Assembly: GCF_036985505.1 (NCBI RefSeq)
Contig: NZ_BTGQ01000001.1
Span: forward strand, 186,001-250,000
DNA length: 64,000 nt
Source of the DNA: Croceitalea sp947503285
GTDB lineage: Bacteria > Bacteroidota > Bacteroidia > Flavobacteriales > Flavobacteriaceae
Direction of reading: 5' to 3'
A program made the translations under genes and the position numbers. Positions 24,172 through 33,462 of the stretch are shown here, piece after piece (position 1 is the stretch's first letter; each line of letters starts with the position of its first letter). Under the pieces are notes generated by a model. It worked only from the letters and a program-made list of their open reading frames with translations. It was not told the DNA's origin and ran no database searches.

Positions 24172-26805
24172 ATGAGGAAGCTGATTTTTCTTTTTTTCAT
24201 CACTTCTATGTGCACTTCTTTTTCGCAAAAGGAAGCGGCCAATTGGTACTTTGGACAAAATGCTGGTCTTGACTTTAATTCGGGGACACCCTTACCCCTT
24301 TTAGACGGTCAAGTGCGAACCGTTGAGGGCAGTGCGAGTATTTCTGATGCAAATGGTAACTTGTTGTTCTATACCGATGGTATTACCATTTGGAATAGAA
24401 GACATCAAATTATGGCCAATGGGGAGGGACTAAAAGGAAGCTCTTCAAGTTCACAGACCGCATTAATTGTTCCAGACCCTACGAACAGTGCCAAATATTA
24501 CATTTTTACCACTGATGACGCATTATTGGCAGATTCAGATGATTTCAATGGTTTTAACTACAACGTAGTGGATATGTCATTGGACAATGGTGGAGGGGCG
24601 GTCATTGAAAAGAATATCGAATTGCTGCCGGTGGGTTCTGAAAAGGTATCTGGGGTTTTGAATTTTGAGGATAATCATTACTGGGTCATCACCCATTATG
24701 TAGATCGCTTTTATGCTTATAAGGTAGATGGAAATGGGGTCAATACCAATCCCGTGATTTCCATAATCGGCCCTTCGGTAACCAATTTTGCCAATGGCCG
24801 GGGTTCCCTGAAATTATCACCGGATGGCAGAAAGTTGGCCATGTCATACCTCATTACCGAACCAAGGTATGCTTCCAATTTATTCGTTTTTGATTTTGAT
24901 GCCCAAACAGGTGTGGTCAGTAACCCCGATGAGGCATTGGGGCATACCAGGGCGTACTATGGGCTCGAATTTTCTTCCAATTCCAATAGATTGTATGCAT
25001 CAGGGGTCAATTTCGATACGAGCAACCAATTGCAAAATATTGATGTCGTTCAGTTTGATCTGGAAAGGCCTGATTTCTTTGACTCGGAAACCGTCGTTTT
25101 GAATTTCGATAATGAATCCGATGTTTTTGTTGCGGGCGCACTGCAAATAGGTTTAGACAAGCGAATATACCATTCCCTGCCAAGTCCAAGTTTATCGGTA
25201 ATACGCAATCCGAATGCTGAAGGACAGCTTATCGATGCAGAAAGATTCCGAATAGATTTAGGGGGAAGGGCAGCAACTTTCGGGCTGCCACCCTTCGTGC
25301 AGTCTTTTTTTGAAACCGTTTTTGATATTGAAAGCTTCTGTTTCGGAACGCTAACCACCTTTACTCCAGAAGATAGTACCAATATTTCAAGTATTTCTTG
25401 GGATTTTGGGGATCCGGATTCCGGTGGGGCCAATTTTTCCAATAGCTTGGTAGGGGAACATCGTTTCTCGTCAGCAGGCACATTTCAGGTCACCATCGAT
25501 GTAACTTATGCAAATAGGGCGACCAGGGAGTTCGTGGAATATGTGGATATCAAAGAAATTCCAAATGTATTGCAGGAGGTTGAATTGATACAGTGTGATA
25601 TTGATGGCACCAATGATGGAATAACCTCATTTAACCTGTTGGAAGCAATGCCCTTATTTAATATCGAAAATGAAACCATTGTGGCCTCATTCTTTACTTC
25701 TGAAGCGGATGCAGTCGCCAATGTAGGGGAAATTACACCGATTGGGTATACCAATGCGATTGAAAATGAAAGGGTGTATGCCAGGGTTTTTAAAGATCCA
25801 GAATGTTTTGTAGTCGTCGACATTACCCTAAGCGTTGAACCAATTACTGATTTAGGGCTTTATGATACCCTTTATATTTGTGATGGCATTTTATCTGAAA
25901 ACTCGGTTACTGCAAATCTTTCGCAGGTCGCTGAACAACTTTCAGAAGATTTTATCGATGGTGACATCACCCTATATCTGAATAGTAATGATGCACTTTT
26001 AGAACTGGATTCATTGGCATTTCAAGATTTCAGCTTTAATACGTTTCCATTGCCCGAATTATTTTTTAGGGTAGAATATGAAAATACCTGTGCTTTTGTG
26101 GGCAGGGTGGCTTTGAAGGTATTTGAAATACCAAATTTTGAAGAACAATTGACCCTCGCATTGTGTAGCGGAAGGGCTACCTTGACCGCTTTAGCGGGTT
26201 ATGCCGATTACCTATGGTCAACTGGTGCGACCGACCAAACAATCGAAGTGACTGAAACGGGGTTGTACGATGTCGTCTTTGCAAATGGTAAATGCGCTTA
26301 CACGCAAACTATTGAGGTATTGCCCGAACCGGAAATCGATATTGCTGAAATTGTCATTGACGACTTTAGTCGTAACAACAGGATACAAATCATTCTGGGT
26401 GCCGATGAGCTTATTGAAAACACCATTTTTTCGATAGACGGAGGGCAAAACTTTCAAAATACAAACACCTTTTCAAACGTATTACCCGGACTTTATGAAT
26501 TGATTGTTGATAATGGATGTTCGATATACGAAGAAGAAATAGTGGTAGGTGGGTTACCCTCGTTTTTCACGCCCAATGGTGATGACAGGAATGAAACCTG
26601 GAACCTTGACAATCCCATATATTTTCCTGAATATAAAGTTTCCATTTTCAGTAGATATGGTGCCTTGTTGTTTTCGTTTGATTCTGGCCAACAAGGGTGG
26701 GACGGGCGCTACCAAAACCAGGATATGCCAGCCGATAGCTATTGGTATGCCTTAGAACTTGGTGACGGTCGGGTTTTCAAGGGTTCTTTTGTGCTAAAGC
26801 GCTAG
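24172..26805 (+). CDS. large T9SS type B sorting-domain cell-surface protein
   Basis: 877 residues. Signal MRKLIFLFFITSMCTSFSQ. An N-terminal beta-propeller-like half (about 25-375) carries SDANGNLLFYTDG and LSPDGRKLAMSY units. A PKD-like domain follows (SWDFGDPDSGG, then FSSAGTFQVTIDVTY; about 405-450), then Ig-like stretches. The end is the type B secretion tail: FFTPNGDDRNETWNL (about 801), YKVSIFSRYGALLF, WDGRYQNQDMPADSYWY and a final FKGSFVLKR. So it is exported by the Bacteroidetes type IX system and attached or released at the surface, probably in adhesion or gliding. TTG, 21 bases, TAAGTTTC (24134-24165) could be a promoter with almost no leader. It overlaps the convergent glycosyltransferase by four bases. 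Confidence 0.88.
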   Translation: MRKLIFLFFITSMCTSFSQKEAANWYFGQNAGLDFNSGTPLPLLDGQVRTVEGSASISDANGNLLFYTDGITIWNRRHQIMANGEGLKGSSSSSQTALIVPDPTNSAKYYIFTTDDALLADSDDFNGFNYNVVDMSLDNGGGAVIEKNIELLPVGSEKVSGVLNFEDNHYWVITHYVDRFYAYKVDGNGVNTNPVISIIGPSVTNFANGRGSLKLSPDGRKLAMSYLITEPRYASNLFVFDFDAQTGVVSNPDEALGHTRAYYGLEFSSNSNRLYASGVNFDTSNQLQNIDVVQFDLERPDFFDSETVVLNFDNESDVFVAGALQIGLDKRIYHSLPSPSLSVIRNPNAEGQLIDAERFRIDLGGRAATFGLPPFVQSFFETVFDIESFCFGTLTTFTPEDSTNISSISWDFGDPDSGGANFSNSLVGEHRFSSAGTFQVTIDVTYANRATREFVEYVDIKEIPNVLQEVELIQCDIDGTNDGITSFNLLEAMPLFNIENETIVASFFTSEADAVANVGEITPIGYTNAIENERVYARVFKDPECFVVVDITLSVEPITDLGLYDTLYICDGILSENSVTANLSQVAEQLSEDFIDGDITLYLNSNDALLELDSLAFQDFSFNTFPLPELFFRVEYENTCAFVGRVALKVFEIPNFEEQLTLALCSGRATLTALAGYADYLWSTGATDQTIEVTETGLYDVVFANGKCAYTQTIEVLPEPEIDIAEIVIDDFSRNNRIQIILGADELIENTIFSIDGGQNFQNTNTFSNVLPGLYELIVDNGCSIYEEEIVVGGLPSFFTPNGDDRNETWNLDNPIYFPEYKVSIFSRYGALLFSFDSGQQGWDGRYQNQDMPADSYWYALELGDGRVFKGSFVLKR

Positions 26806-27749
26806 TTGGCCGTTCGCTCGCCGATTTGATAATTCTCAGAAGTTCGTTTTGAACGAATCAATATTTCCCCTATAAAACCCGCTAAAAATAATTGGGTACC
26901 CAGGATCATCGAAGTCAGGGCAATATAGAACTGGGGCCTATCGGTAATCAAACGACTGGTCGGGTTTAAGAAGAGTTTGTCCACCCCTAAATAGAGTGAA
27001 AAACAAAAACCGATAAAAAACATCAAGACGCCCAAGGCACCGAAGAGATGCATCGGCCGTTTTCCAAATTTCGATACGAACCAAATCGTGAGCAAATCTA
27101 AAAAACCATTGATAAAACGTTCCATACCAAATTTAGTACTGCCGTATTTTCTTGCTTGATGACGTACAACCTTTTCACCTATTCTAACAAATCCGGCATT
27201 TTTGGCCAATACGGGAATGTACCGGTGCATTTCACCAGAAACCTCTATCGTTTTGATAACACTTTGATCATAGGCCTTTAGACCACAGTTGAAGTCATGT
27301 AGCTGCACACCCGAGGTTCTGCGTGCGGCCCAATTGAAAAGTTTTGAAGGCAGGTTTTTTGCTAAGATGGAGTCATAGCGCTTTTTTTTCCATCCTGAGA
27401 CCAGGTCAAAATTACCTTTTGCGATGAGTTGGTAAAGTTCTGGTATTTCCTCAGGATTATCTTGTAAATCGGCATCCATGGTGATGACCACATCACCAAT
27501 GGCATCTTTAAAACCTGCATGCAAGGCTTGGGATTTTCCGAAATTCTTTAGAAAACGAATCCCTTTTACCTCTTGATGTGTATCGGCAAGTCTTTTGATG
27601 ATGGACCATGAATTATCCGTGCTTCCATCATCAATAAAGATGACTTCGTATAAAAATTGATTGGATTGCATGACCCGTGCAATCCAATCATAAAGCTCTT
27701 CAAGGGATTCTTCTTCGTTAAGTAGTGGAATTACAATGGATAACTGCAT
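26802..27749 (-). CDS. family 2 glycosyltransferase, DPM1/GtrB-like
   Basis: 315 residues. GT-A domain (about 1-215): SIVIPLLNEEESL at the start, the nucleotide-binding FIDDGSTDNSW (about 40) and the metal-binding DADLQDNPEEIPEL (about 93). Two membrane helices follow (about 231-252 and 266-290), as in enzymes that move glucose or mannose from a nucleotide sugar to a polyprenyl phosphate. The acceptor cannot be proved from sequence. It ends head-to-head with the T9SS protein gene. Confidence 0.88.
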   Translation of the reverse strand: MQLSIVIPLLNEEESLEELYDWIARVMQSNQFLYEVIFIDDGSTDNSWSIIKRLADTHQEVKGIRFLKNFGKSQALHAGFKDAIGDVVITMDADLQDNPEEIPELYQLIAKGNFDLVSGWKKKRYDSILAKNLPSKLFNWAARRTSGVQLHDFNCGLKAYDQSVIKTIEVSGEMHRYIPVLAKNAGFVRIGEKVVRHQARKYGSTKFGMERFINGFLDLLTIWFVSKFGKRPMHLFGALGVLMFFIGFCFSLYLGVDKLFLNPTSRLITDRPQFYIALTSMILGTQLFLAGFIGEILIRSKRTSENYQIGERTAN

Positions 27750-27791
27750 TGTTCTTATCTGGAATTCCCTCCAAAAGTAGCATTTTCTCGT

Positions 27792-28310
27792 TTAGTAATC
27801 TGGTTTTGCCTTTTTTAAGATTAAGCCGGTTATTAAACCGAGAACGAGCCCAATAATTATGTTTAAAATAATTATTACGGGATATCCCATCCACCAGAAT
27901 TGTATACTCTGCTCTTTTTGAACATTGAACTGTTCTTGGGTTATCTGGCCACTTTCCAAAGCAGGTGCCAAACGGGCATCCATTATGGCTTCTTTCGCTC
28001 CGAGGTCAATGAATTCTACTAAGATCACATTGTAAATTACCGTTATAATTCCGGCTATAAGTGCAATTCCCGCACCTATTTTAAGGGCTTGCCCTAAAGT
28101 AAGAAAGCCCCCATTGTCTTTTTTGAAATTTGATATCCCTAAGAAGGTTACCACTGCAGCCATAACGATACTGATGATCATAACCCCTGAACTTTGTGAG
28201 GTGTGCATGTCTTGGGTATAGAGTAGTATACCGAATACCACTCCAATTAATCCTAGGATTAATCCATATTTAAATGAAAATTTACCAGTTGTGGGTGTTG
28301 TTTCTTCCAT
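27792..28310 (-). CDS. DUF4199 membrane protein
   Basis: 172 residues with four hydrophobic segments (about 14-30, 37-58, 73-95 and 137-163). The order TLGQALKIGAGIALIAGI, then a charged loop, then VIIILNIIIGLVLGLITGLI is the layout of the DUF4199 family, inner-membrane proteins of unknown function common in Bacteroidetes. 42 bases upstream of the glycosyltransferase on the same strand, so possibly co-transcribed. Confidence 0.82.
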   Translation of the reverse strand: MEETTPTTGKFSFKYGLILGLIGVVFGILLYTQDMHTSQSSGVMIISIVMAAVVTFLGISNFKKDNGGFLTLGQALKIGAGIALIAGIITVIYNVILVEFIDLGAKEAIMDARLAPALESGQITQEQFNVQKEQSIQFWWMGYPVIIILNIIIGLVLGLITGLILKKAKPDY

Positions 28311-28404
28311 GATTTAATTTTTGTTGGTTATGTGGTGTTAGTTAGCCTAACGGTCAAAATGTTACAGTTAAAGATACATTTTTTTCTTTTTTGGGATTTC
28401 TAAG

Positions 28405-28434
28405 TTGTGCTTGTTTAAAATTTGATTAAATTTG
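28405..28434 (+). promoter_or_regulatory. promoter of the L31 gene
   Basis: TTG at 28405-28407, 19 bases, TAAATTTG at 28427-28434: a good match to the Bacteroidetes -33/-7 pattern (TTTG, 19-21 bases, TAnnTTTG). Transcription would start near 28440, giving a leader of about 45 bases that holds a small hairpin (GTGCC at 28448, GGCAC at 28463). Confidence 0.8.
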
Positions 28435-28483
28435 CAGCCTGAAATAAGTGCCTGTCGGAATGGGCACGTCAATTTTATTTAAA

Positions 28484-28753
28484 ATGAAAACAGGTATACA
28501 CCCAGAGAATTATAGATTAGTTGCTTTTAAAGATATGTCAAATGATGATGTATTTATTACAAAGTCGACTGCAGAGGCCAAAGAGAACATTACCGTTGAT
28601 GGTGTGGAATATCCATTGATCAAATTGGAAATTTCAAGAACCTCACATCCATTTTACACCGGTAAGACCAAACTTATCGATACCGCGGGTCGAATTGATA
28701 AATTCAAGAACAAATACAAAAAGTTCAGTAAGGAAGAAAAGAAGGCTGAATAG
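28484..28753 (+). CDS. rpmE2: 50S ribosomal protein L31, type B
   Basis: 89 residues beginning MKTGIHPENYRLVAFKDM. This is the zinc-free paralogue: the CxxC pairs of classical L31 are absent. The start at 28484 is chosen because it matches the family; an ATG at 28448 would add twelve residues encoded by the leader hairpin. It has its own promoter and a strong terminator (28773-28806), so it is a single-gene transcript. In bacteria with both forms, the zinc-free copy allows zinc recycling; no second L31 is seen here. Confidence 0.93.
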   Translation: MKTGIHPENYRLVAFKDMSNDDVFITKSTAEAKENITVDGVEYPLIKLEISRTSHPFYTGKTKLIDTAGRIDKFKNKYKKFSKEEKKAE

Positions 28754-28772
28754 TCTTTTTGGAAATATATGA

Positions 28773-28810
28773 CAAACGCCTTCGTTTTATTGCGAAGGCG
28801 TTTTTATTTT
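28773..28810 (+). terminator. terminator after L31
   Basis: AACGCCTTCG and CGAAGGCGTT pair around a TTTTATTG loop and run into a T-tract. It lies between the L31 stop (28753) and the GlmU-like start (28834). Confidence 0.9.
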
Positions 28811-28833
28811 TATGCCATTCTAAAAATCCGATA

Positions 28834-30009
28834 ATGAATTTTATACTTGCCGATGGAAATTACAGAGAGCACCTGCTTCCATTTACATTCACCAGACCCG
28901 TTGCAGACATTCGAATAGGTATTCTGACCATTCGTGAAAAATGGGAACGTGTTTTGAATTGCGAGGTAAGTGCGCTAACGGAGTCGTATCTTTCAGTGAA
29001 GTATCCACTGGTATTGGCTAAGGTGAATGTTGTCATTCACGCCTCTTTTCTTCCGAATCAAGATTTTGTCGATGCGGTACGCAAGTTGAGACTTGGCGAA
29101 GCATTGATTTCGAATGAAGAGGTAATTGCTTATGCCACGGGTGATCCGCAGAAAGGGTTTGACCTCGCTGCATATAAATCGATAGTACTTAACAGTACTT
29201 TGATTACGGTAAAAAACACTTGGGATATCTTCTCTAAAAATGGTGAGGCCTTACAAGCTGATTATGATTTAATCACCGCAGGCCGAAAAAGTGCCCCGAT
29301 AGCGGATACCAATCGTGTAATAGCACCAGAAAACATCTTTTTAGAAGAAGGGGCACAAGTAGAACATAGTATTCTCAATGCTTCGACCGGCCCGATATAT
29401 TTGGGTAAGGATACGTTGGTTATGGAAGGGAATATGATACGGGGTGCTTTTGCACTTTGTGAGAAGGCCGTTGTAAAAATGGGGGCTAAGATTTACGGAC
29501 CTACCACCATAGGCCCTTATGGCAAAGTATGTGGTGAAATCAATAATTCCGTGATATTCGGGTATTCCAGTAAAGGGCATGATGGGTATTTGGGCAATGC
29601 AGTACTAGGGGAGTGGTGTAATATTGGGGCCGATTCCAACAACTCCAACTTAAAGAACAACTACGCCAAAGTACGTTTATGGAACTATGCTACCGAGCGT
29701 TTTGACCAAACCGATCTTCAGTTTTGTGGTTTGATGATGGGCGATCATAGTAAGACCGCTATCAATACCATGTTCAATACGGGTACGGTAATCGGGGTCA
29801 GCGTAAATGTGTACACCCCGGGATTTCCAAGAAATTATGTTCCGAGCTTTAGTTGGGGGGGCGCTTCGGGTTTTAGTGCCTATTTGCCCAAAAAAGCCTT
29901 TGAGGCCGCAAAAGTTATGATGGCCCGACGGGGAGTTGAATTTGATGAAAAAGAAGCCGACATTTTGTACCACGTTTTCGAGTTGACCAAAAAATGGCGT
30001 AAGTACTAG
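28834..30009 (+). CDS. GlmU-like sugar nucleotidyltransferase
   Basis: 391 residues from MNFILADGNYREHLLPF. The N-terminal half resembles the NTP-transferase fold, with FTFTRPVADIRIGILTIREKW near the start; the C-terminal part (about 200-380) is a left-handed beta-helix hexapeptide region with YLGKDTLVMEGNMIRG, KIYGPTTIGPYGKVCGEI and VIFGYSSKGHDGYLGNAV. It is the Bacteroidetes GlmU-family protein, expected to activate or acylate an amino sugar for the envelope, but the exact reaction is not known. I rejected the ATG at 28759 because it lies in front of the L31 terminator. Confidence 0.85.
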   Translation: MNFILADGNYREHLLPFTFTRPVADIRIGILTIREKWERVLNCEVSALTESYLSVKYPLVLAKVNVVIHASFLPNQDFVDAVRKLRLGEALISNEEVIAYATGDPQKGFDLAAYKSIVLNSTLITVKNTWDIFSKNGEALQADYDLITAGRKSAPIADTNRVIAPENIFLEEGAQVEHSILNASTGPIYLGKDTLVMEGNMIRGAFALCEKAVVKMGAKIYGPTTIGPYGKVCGEINNSVIFGYSSKGHDGYLGNAVLGEWCNIGADSNNSNLKNNYAKVRLWNYATERFDQTDLQFCGLMMGDHSKTAINTMFNTGTVIGVSVNVYTPGFPRNYVPSFSWGGASGFSAYLPKKAFEAAKVMMARRGVEFDEKEADILYHVFELTKKWRKY

Positions 30010-30060
30010 TCTTTCAAAGTACTTAAACCATTTCTTCTACAACTGGACCACCAATTGGCA

Positions 30061-30741
30061 TTACTCAATAACGTAGGTTTTCCCTCCGATGAAGATCATA
30101 TCGGTATCCAATATATTTTCACCTTCTGCACCAAATGCGAAGGAGAACCGTAAGACCCTACCATCATTGTAATTGAACGTAATGGTATTCTTGTCAATCG
30201 CATACGTACCCGAATCGTTATTGTTTTTCCAGGCACTGGAAGAAAAAGAGGTTATGCCGCCATTTTCGGCTTGGGTAAAATGGGTATCGTCCAAGAAAAC
30301 GATTTCAGACCTGAAAAGCGCATAGGTCGAATTTCCAAAATTCCCTCCGGATATTTTTTCATATGTGCCTTTAAGGGTCGTTTCAGCGTTGAAGGGAAAC
30401 GCCTTAAACCAATTGCCTGAGTTTAAATCGTATTCATATATTTTACCTTCGGCGTTGGTCAGGGTAAAGATGCTATTTTTCCTCTGCCAAGTGCCCCATA
30501 GTTGGGGTTCGTCGATTTTCGATTTGGCCAGATCGGTATCCTCCAATGGTTCTTCGGCGACCTCAAAGTAAGTACCATCCTCAAATAGCACAATAGGCTC
30601 AAAGGTTACTGCCGCAGGATATCCGCTAATTGCCCTAAAATACCAACCTGCTTCTTTTGGTGTTTTTTGTGCCTGTATATTGGCGAATGTACAGCACACA
30701 AAGGTCATTAGTAAAAAAAGTGACTTGACATGTGGTTTCAT
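30061..30741 (-). CDS. secreted hypothetical protein, lipocalin-like beta content
   Basis: 226 residues with signal MKPHVKSLFLLMTFVCCTFANIQA and a likely cut before QKTPKEAGWYFRA. The rest is rich in beta strands with repeated W/G/T turns (LWGTWQRKNSIFTLTNAEGK, LKGTYEKISGGNFG, GTYAIDKNTITFNYNDGR), as in small lipid- or ligand-binding barrels that compare a 'WxxxxG' template. No family recognised and no metal or catalytic motif. Single gene, convergent with the GlmU-like gene. Confidence 0.6.
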   Translation of the reverse strand: MKPHVKSLFLLMTFVCCTFANIQAQKTPKEAGWYFRAISGYPAAVTFEPIVLFEDGTYFEVAEEPLEDTDLAKSKIDEPQLWGTWQRKNSIFTLTNAEGKIYEYDLNSGNWFKAFPFNAETTLKGTYEKISGGNFGNSTYALFRSEIVFLDDTHFTQAENGGITSFSSSAWKNNNDSGTYAIDKNTITFNYNDGRVLRFSFAFGAEGENILDTDMIFIGGKTYVIE

Positions 30742-30880
30742 TTCAAAATGTATTTAGTAATCGACTATATATTGTAATCGGTTTATCCTTTGGTAAGGGC
30801 AAATTGGTACACGAGTTGTAAAATATATAAAATCCAGCTTCTTTTTTGATTATTGGATATTTTTTGAAAAATTTATCATG

Positions 30881-30911
30881 TTGAGGTTACTCGCAGTAAT
30901 TAGTATCTTTG
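30881..30911 (+). promoter_or_regulatory. promoter of mtaB
   Basis: TTG at 30881-30883, 20 bases, TATCTTTG at 30904-30911. Fits the Bacteroidetes promoter pattern; the leader to the ATG at 30939 would be about 20 bases. Confidence 0.75.
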
Positions 30912-30938
30912 CAAGCCTTAAAATACGGGGATATTCCT

Positions 30939-32267
30939 ATGAATAAAAAAGTAGCGTTTTACACCCTAGGTTGCAAGCTCAACTTCTCTGAGACCTCGAC
31001 TATTGCACGAACCTTTCAAAACGAGGGTTTTGATCGCGTTGATTTTTCGCAAGAAGCCGATATTTATGTTATCAATACCTGTTCGGTGACCGAAAATGCC
31101 GATAAGCGTTTTAAAACCATAGTTAAGCAGGCACAAAAAGCGAACCCTGAAGCCTTTATAGCTGCGGTGGGTTGTTATGCACAGCTAAAGCCTGAGGCAC
31201 TTGCGGCCCTTGATGGGGTAGATTTGGTCTTGGGCGCTACCGAGAAATTCAAGATTACGGACTATCTGAACGGCCTTTCTAAAAATGACCATGGTGAAGT
31301 GCATTCTTGTGAGATTGAAGACGCTGATTTTTATGTCGGTAGTTACGCCATAGGTGATAGAACCCGAGCTTTCTTAAAGGTTCAAGACGGGTGTGATTAT
31401 AAGTGCACCTATTGCACCATTCCGCTTGCTAGGGGAATTTCGCGTAGTGACGCTTTGGGCAATGTGTTGCGCAATGCTGCCGAAATAGCATCCAAAGGTA
31501 TTAAGGAAATTGTACTTACCGGTGTAAATATCGGTGATTACGGTAAAGGGGAGTTTGGTAATAAAAAGCATGAACATACCTTTTTTGATATGGTCAAGGC
31601 CCTTGATGATGTTGATGGAATCCATAGATTGCGCATATCATCGATTGAACCTAATCTATTAAAGAACGAAACTATTGATTTTGTGGCCCAGAGCAGGTCT
31701 TTTGTACCCCATTTTCATATTCCATTGCAAAGTGGTAGTGACACCATTTTAAAACGAATGCGCCGTAGGTATCTTTCGAATCTATATGTAGATAGAATAG
31801 CCCGTATACGAAAGGTGATGCCCGATGCTTGTATCGGTGTGGATGTCATTGTCGGGTTTCCTGGGGAGACTGATGCACTATTTTTAGAGACTTATCATTT
31901 TTTGAATGAGCTTGATGTCTCTTATTTACATGTTTTCACCTACTCTGAAAGGGACAATACTTTGGCGGCGACAATGGATGGTGTCGTTCCAAAAAATGCT
32001 AGAAGTAAGCGCAGCAAGATGCTAAGAGGGCTTTCGGTGAAGAAAAGGCGTGCATTTTATGAAAGTCAATTGGGCAAGGAAAGAACCGTTCTTTTTGAAG
32101 GGGATAACAAGTCAGGGTATATTCACGGATTTACGGAGAACTATGTAAAGGTGAAGGCCCCTTGGAACCCAGAATGGGTAAATACCCTACAACGGGTCGA
32201 ATTAATGGAAATCGATGAAGATGGTTTGGTGCGGTTTCGGTTAATCGAAGAACCTGTAATCGCATAA
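30939..32267 (+). CDS. mtaB: tRNA t6A37 methylthiotransferase
   Basis: 442 residues. Radical SAM enzyme that adds a methylthio group to t6A at position 37 of tRNA. UPF0004 domain cysteines C12 (LGCKLN), C48 (NTCSV) and C79 (AVGCY) hold one Fe-S cluster; the radical SAM CxxxCxxC is C152, C156 and C159 (DGCDYKCTYC). The TRAM domain is the last 65 residues. The short linker between the first two cysteines and the LGCKLN motif favour MtaB over MiaB or RimO. Start at 30939 rather than 30909 because the promoter is at 30881-30911 and MNKKVAFYTLGCK is the family beginning. Confidence 0.93.
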   Translation: MNKKVAFYTLGCKLNFSETSTIARTFQNEGFDRVDFSQEADIYVINTCSVTENADKRFKTIVKQAQKANPEAFIAAVGCYAQLKPEALAALDGVDLVLGATEKFKITDYLNGLSKNDHGEVHSCEIEDADFYVGSYAIGDRTRAFLKVQDGCDYKCTYCTIPLARGISRSDALGNVLRNAAEIASKGIKEIVLTGVNIGDYGKGEFGNKKHEHTFFDMVKALDDVDGIHRLRISSIEPNLLKNETIDFVAQSRSFVPHFHIPLQSGSDTILKRMRRRYLSNLYVDRIARIRKVMPDACIGVDVIVGFPGETDALFLETYHFLNELDVSYLHVFTYSERDNTLAATMDGVVPKNARSKRSKMLRGLSVKKRRAFYESQLGKERTVLFEGDNKSGYIHGFTENYVKVKAPWNPEWVNTLQRVELMEIDEDGLVRFRLIEEPVIA

Positions 32268-32301
32268 AAAAACCCCGATTTTAATCGGGGTCCTTTTTTT
32301 T
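32264..32301. terminator. terminator between mtaB and the acetyltransferase
   Basis: ACCCCGATT and AATCGGGGT form a nine-base stem around a short loop, with A-rich and T-rich flanks. Serves mtaB (plus) and the convergent gene at 32300-32593. Confidence 0.9.
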
Positions 32302-32593
32302 AGATTCGAATGCCTACGGGCAACATTTCTTTGTATTGTCTGTTTTTCCGCAGAAAACCAGCAATATGTGGACTGGTAGGTACAACTCTCAAGTTTTGTT
32401 CTTGAATGTGATGCAGAACCGCTTTAATAAAAGATTCCTTAAATCCGTTTTCGGTAATTTCTTCAGGTATAACAAGTTTGGTTAGAAAAACTTTCCGTTC
32501 TTGAGAAGAGTATTCGATTTTGGCTAAATGGCCGTCCATTTTGGCCTCAAATTGACGCAAGAAACTGTTGTCATTAATTTCCATCTCTATCAT
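32300..32593 (-). CDS. small GNAT-like acetyltransferase domain (YjdJ type)
   Basis: 97 residues. The short GNAT variant: KMDGHLAKIEY strands, LTKLVIPEEI, then a helix and HIQEQNLRVVPTSPHIAGFL with a final RKNRQYKEMLP. This family often acts on small amines or has no assigned substrate. Its stop overlaps the terminator shared with mtaB. Stand-alone gene. Confidence 0.7.
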   Translation of the reverse strand: MIEMEINDNSFLRQFEAKMDGHLAKIEYSSQERKVFLTKLVIPEEITENGFKESFIKAVLHHIQEQNLRVVPTSPHIAGFLRKNRQYKEMLPVGIRI

Positions 32594-32767
32594 AAAGTTA
32601 TAGTTTTCTATTTGCTGGCAGATAAAAAAACGATTCGTTGTAGATCGTAAGGTTTGTTTATCTTTCTATTGATTTAGGTTTATAATAATGCAAAGTGAAT
32701 TATAAACGGAATGCAAAGGTAGGTCAAAAATAGCGGATTTCCTAGCAAAACATAGCATTTTACCAAT

Positions 32768-33436
32768 ATGGACGCAAACAAGATTCCTGTTTATCTCATG
32801 CCGGGTATGGCAGCCAACCCTTCAATTTTTGACGGAATTCGATTGGATCCGGCGCGTTTCGAAGTGGTTACTTTAGCGTGGTTTCAACCTGAAAAGGGAA
32901 TCTCATTTCAAGATTATGCTAAAAAGATGTGCGCCAAGATAACCCATGTAAACCCCGTTTTACTTGGGGTTTCTTTTGGCGGCTTGCTGGTACAGGAAAT
33001 GGCATGCTACCTTCCTACACGAAAAGTCATTATAGTCTCTAGTGTCAAATCGAACAAGGAATTGCCCAAACGGATGATTTTTGCAAAATACACTAAAATA
33101 CATAAACTGTTGCCCACCGGTCTGGTCAACAATGTTGAGTTGTTGGCCAAATATGCCTTTGGCGAAACCGTGACCAAACGGTTGGCCCTTTATGAGATGT
33201 ATCTATCGATCCGTGATAAGTACTATATTGATTGGTCTATTGAGAATATCGTAAACTGGAGCCCTAAGAAAGAAGTCAAAGACCTGATTCATATTCATGG
33301 GGATAAGGACCCCGTTTTTCCAATTGGCAATATTAAGGATTGTATCACCGTTAAAAACGGTACCCATACGATGATCATTCATCGTGCCAGATGGTTTAAT
33401 GAAAATTTACCATCCTTGATCGCCACAAAGGCTTAA
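32768..33436 (+). CDS. alpha/beta hydrolase
   Basis: 222 residues, cytoplasmic. PVYLMPGMAANPSIFDGI at the start gives the oxyanion region, and LLGVSFGGLLVQEMA (about 62-76) is the nucleophile elbow G-x-S-x-G. The C-terminal IHGDKDPVFPIGNI (about 176-189) and GTHTMIIHRA (about 199) fit the acidic residue and catalytic histidine. It lies 26 bases before the lytic transglycosylase on the same strand, so the two are probably co-transcribed. Substrate unknown. Confidence 0.85.
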   Translation: MDANKIPVYLMPGMAANPSIFDGIRLDPARFEVVTLAWFQPEKGISFQDYAKKMCAKITHVNPVLLGVSFGGLLVQEMACYLPTRKVIIVSSVKSNKELPKRMIFAKYTKIHKLLPTGLVNNVELLAKYAFGETVTKRLALYEMYLSIRDKYYIDWSIENIVNWSPKKEVKDLIHIHGDKDPVFPIGNIKDCITVKNGTHTMIIHRARWFNENLPSLIATKA

Positions 33437-33462
33437 ATTCAGGGTATATTGCATAAAGAAAA

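Noticed and set aside
28448..28483. Upstream ATG extending L31 by twelve residues
   Set aside because: It falls inside the predicted leader hairpin and does not match the family N-terminus.
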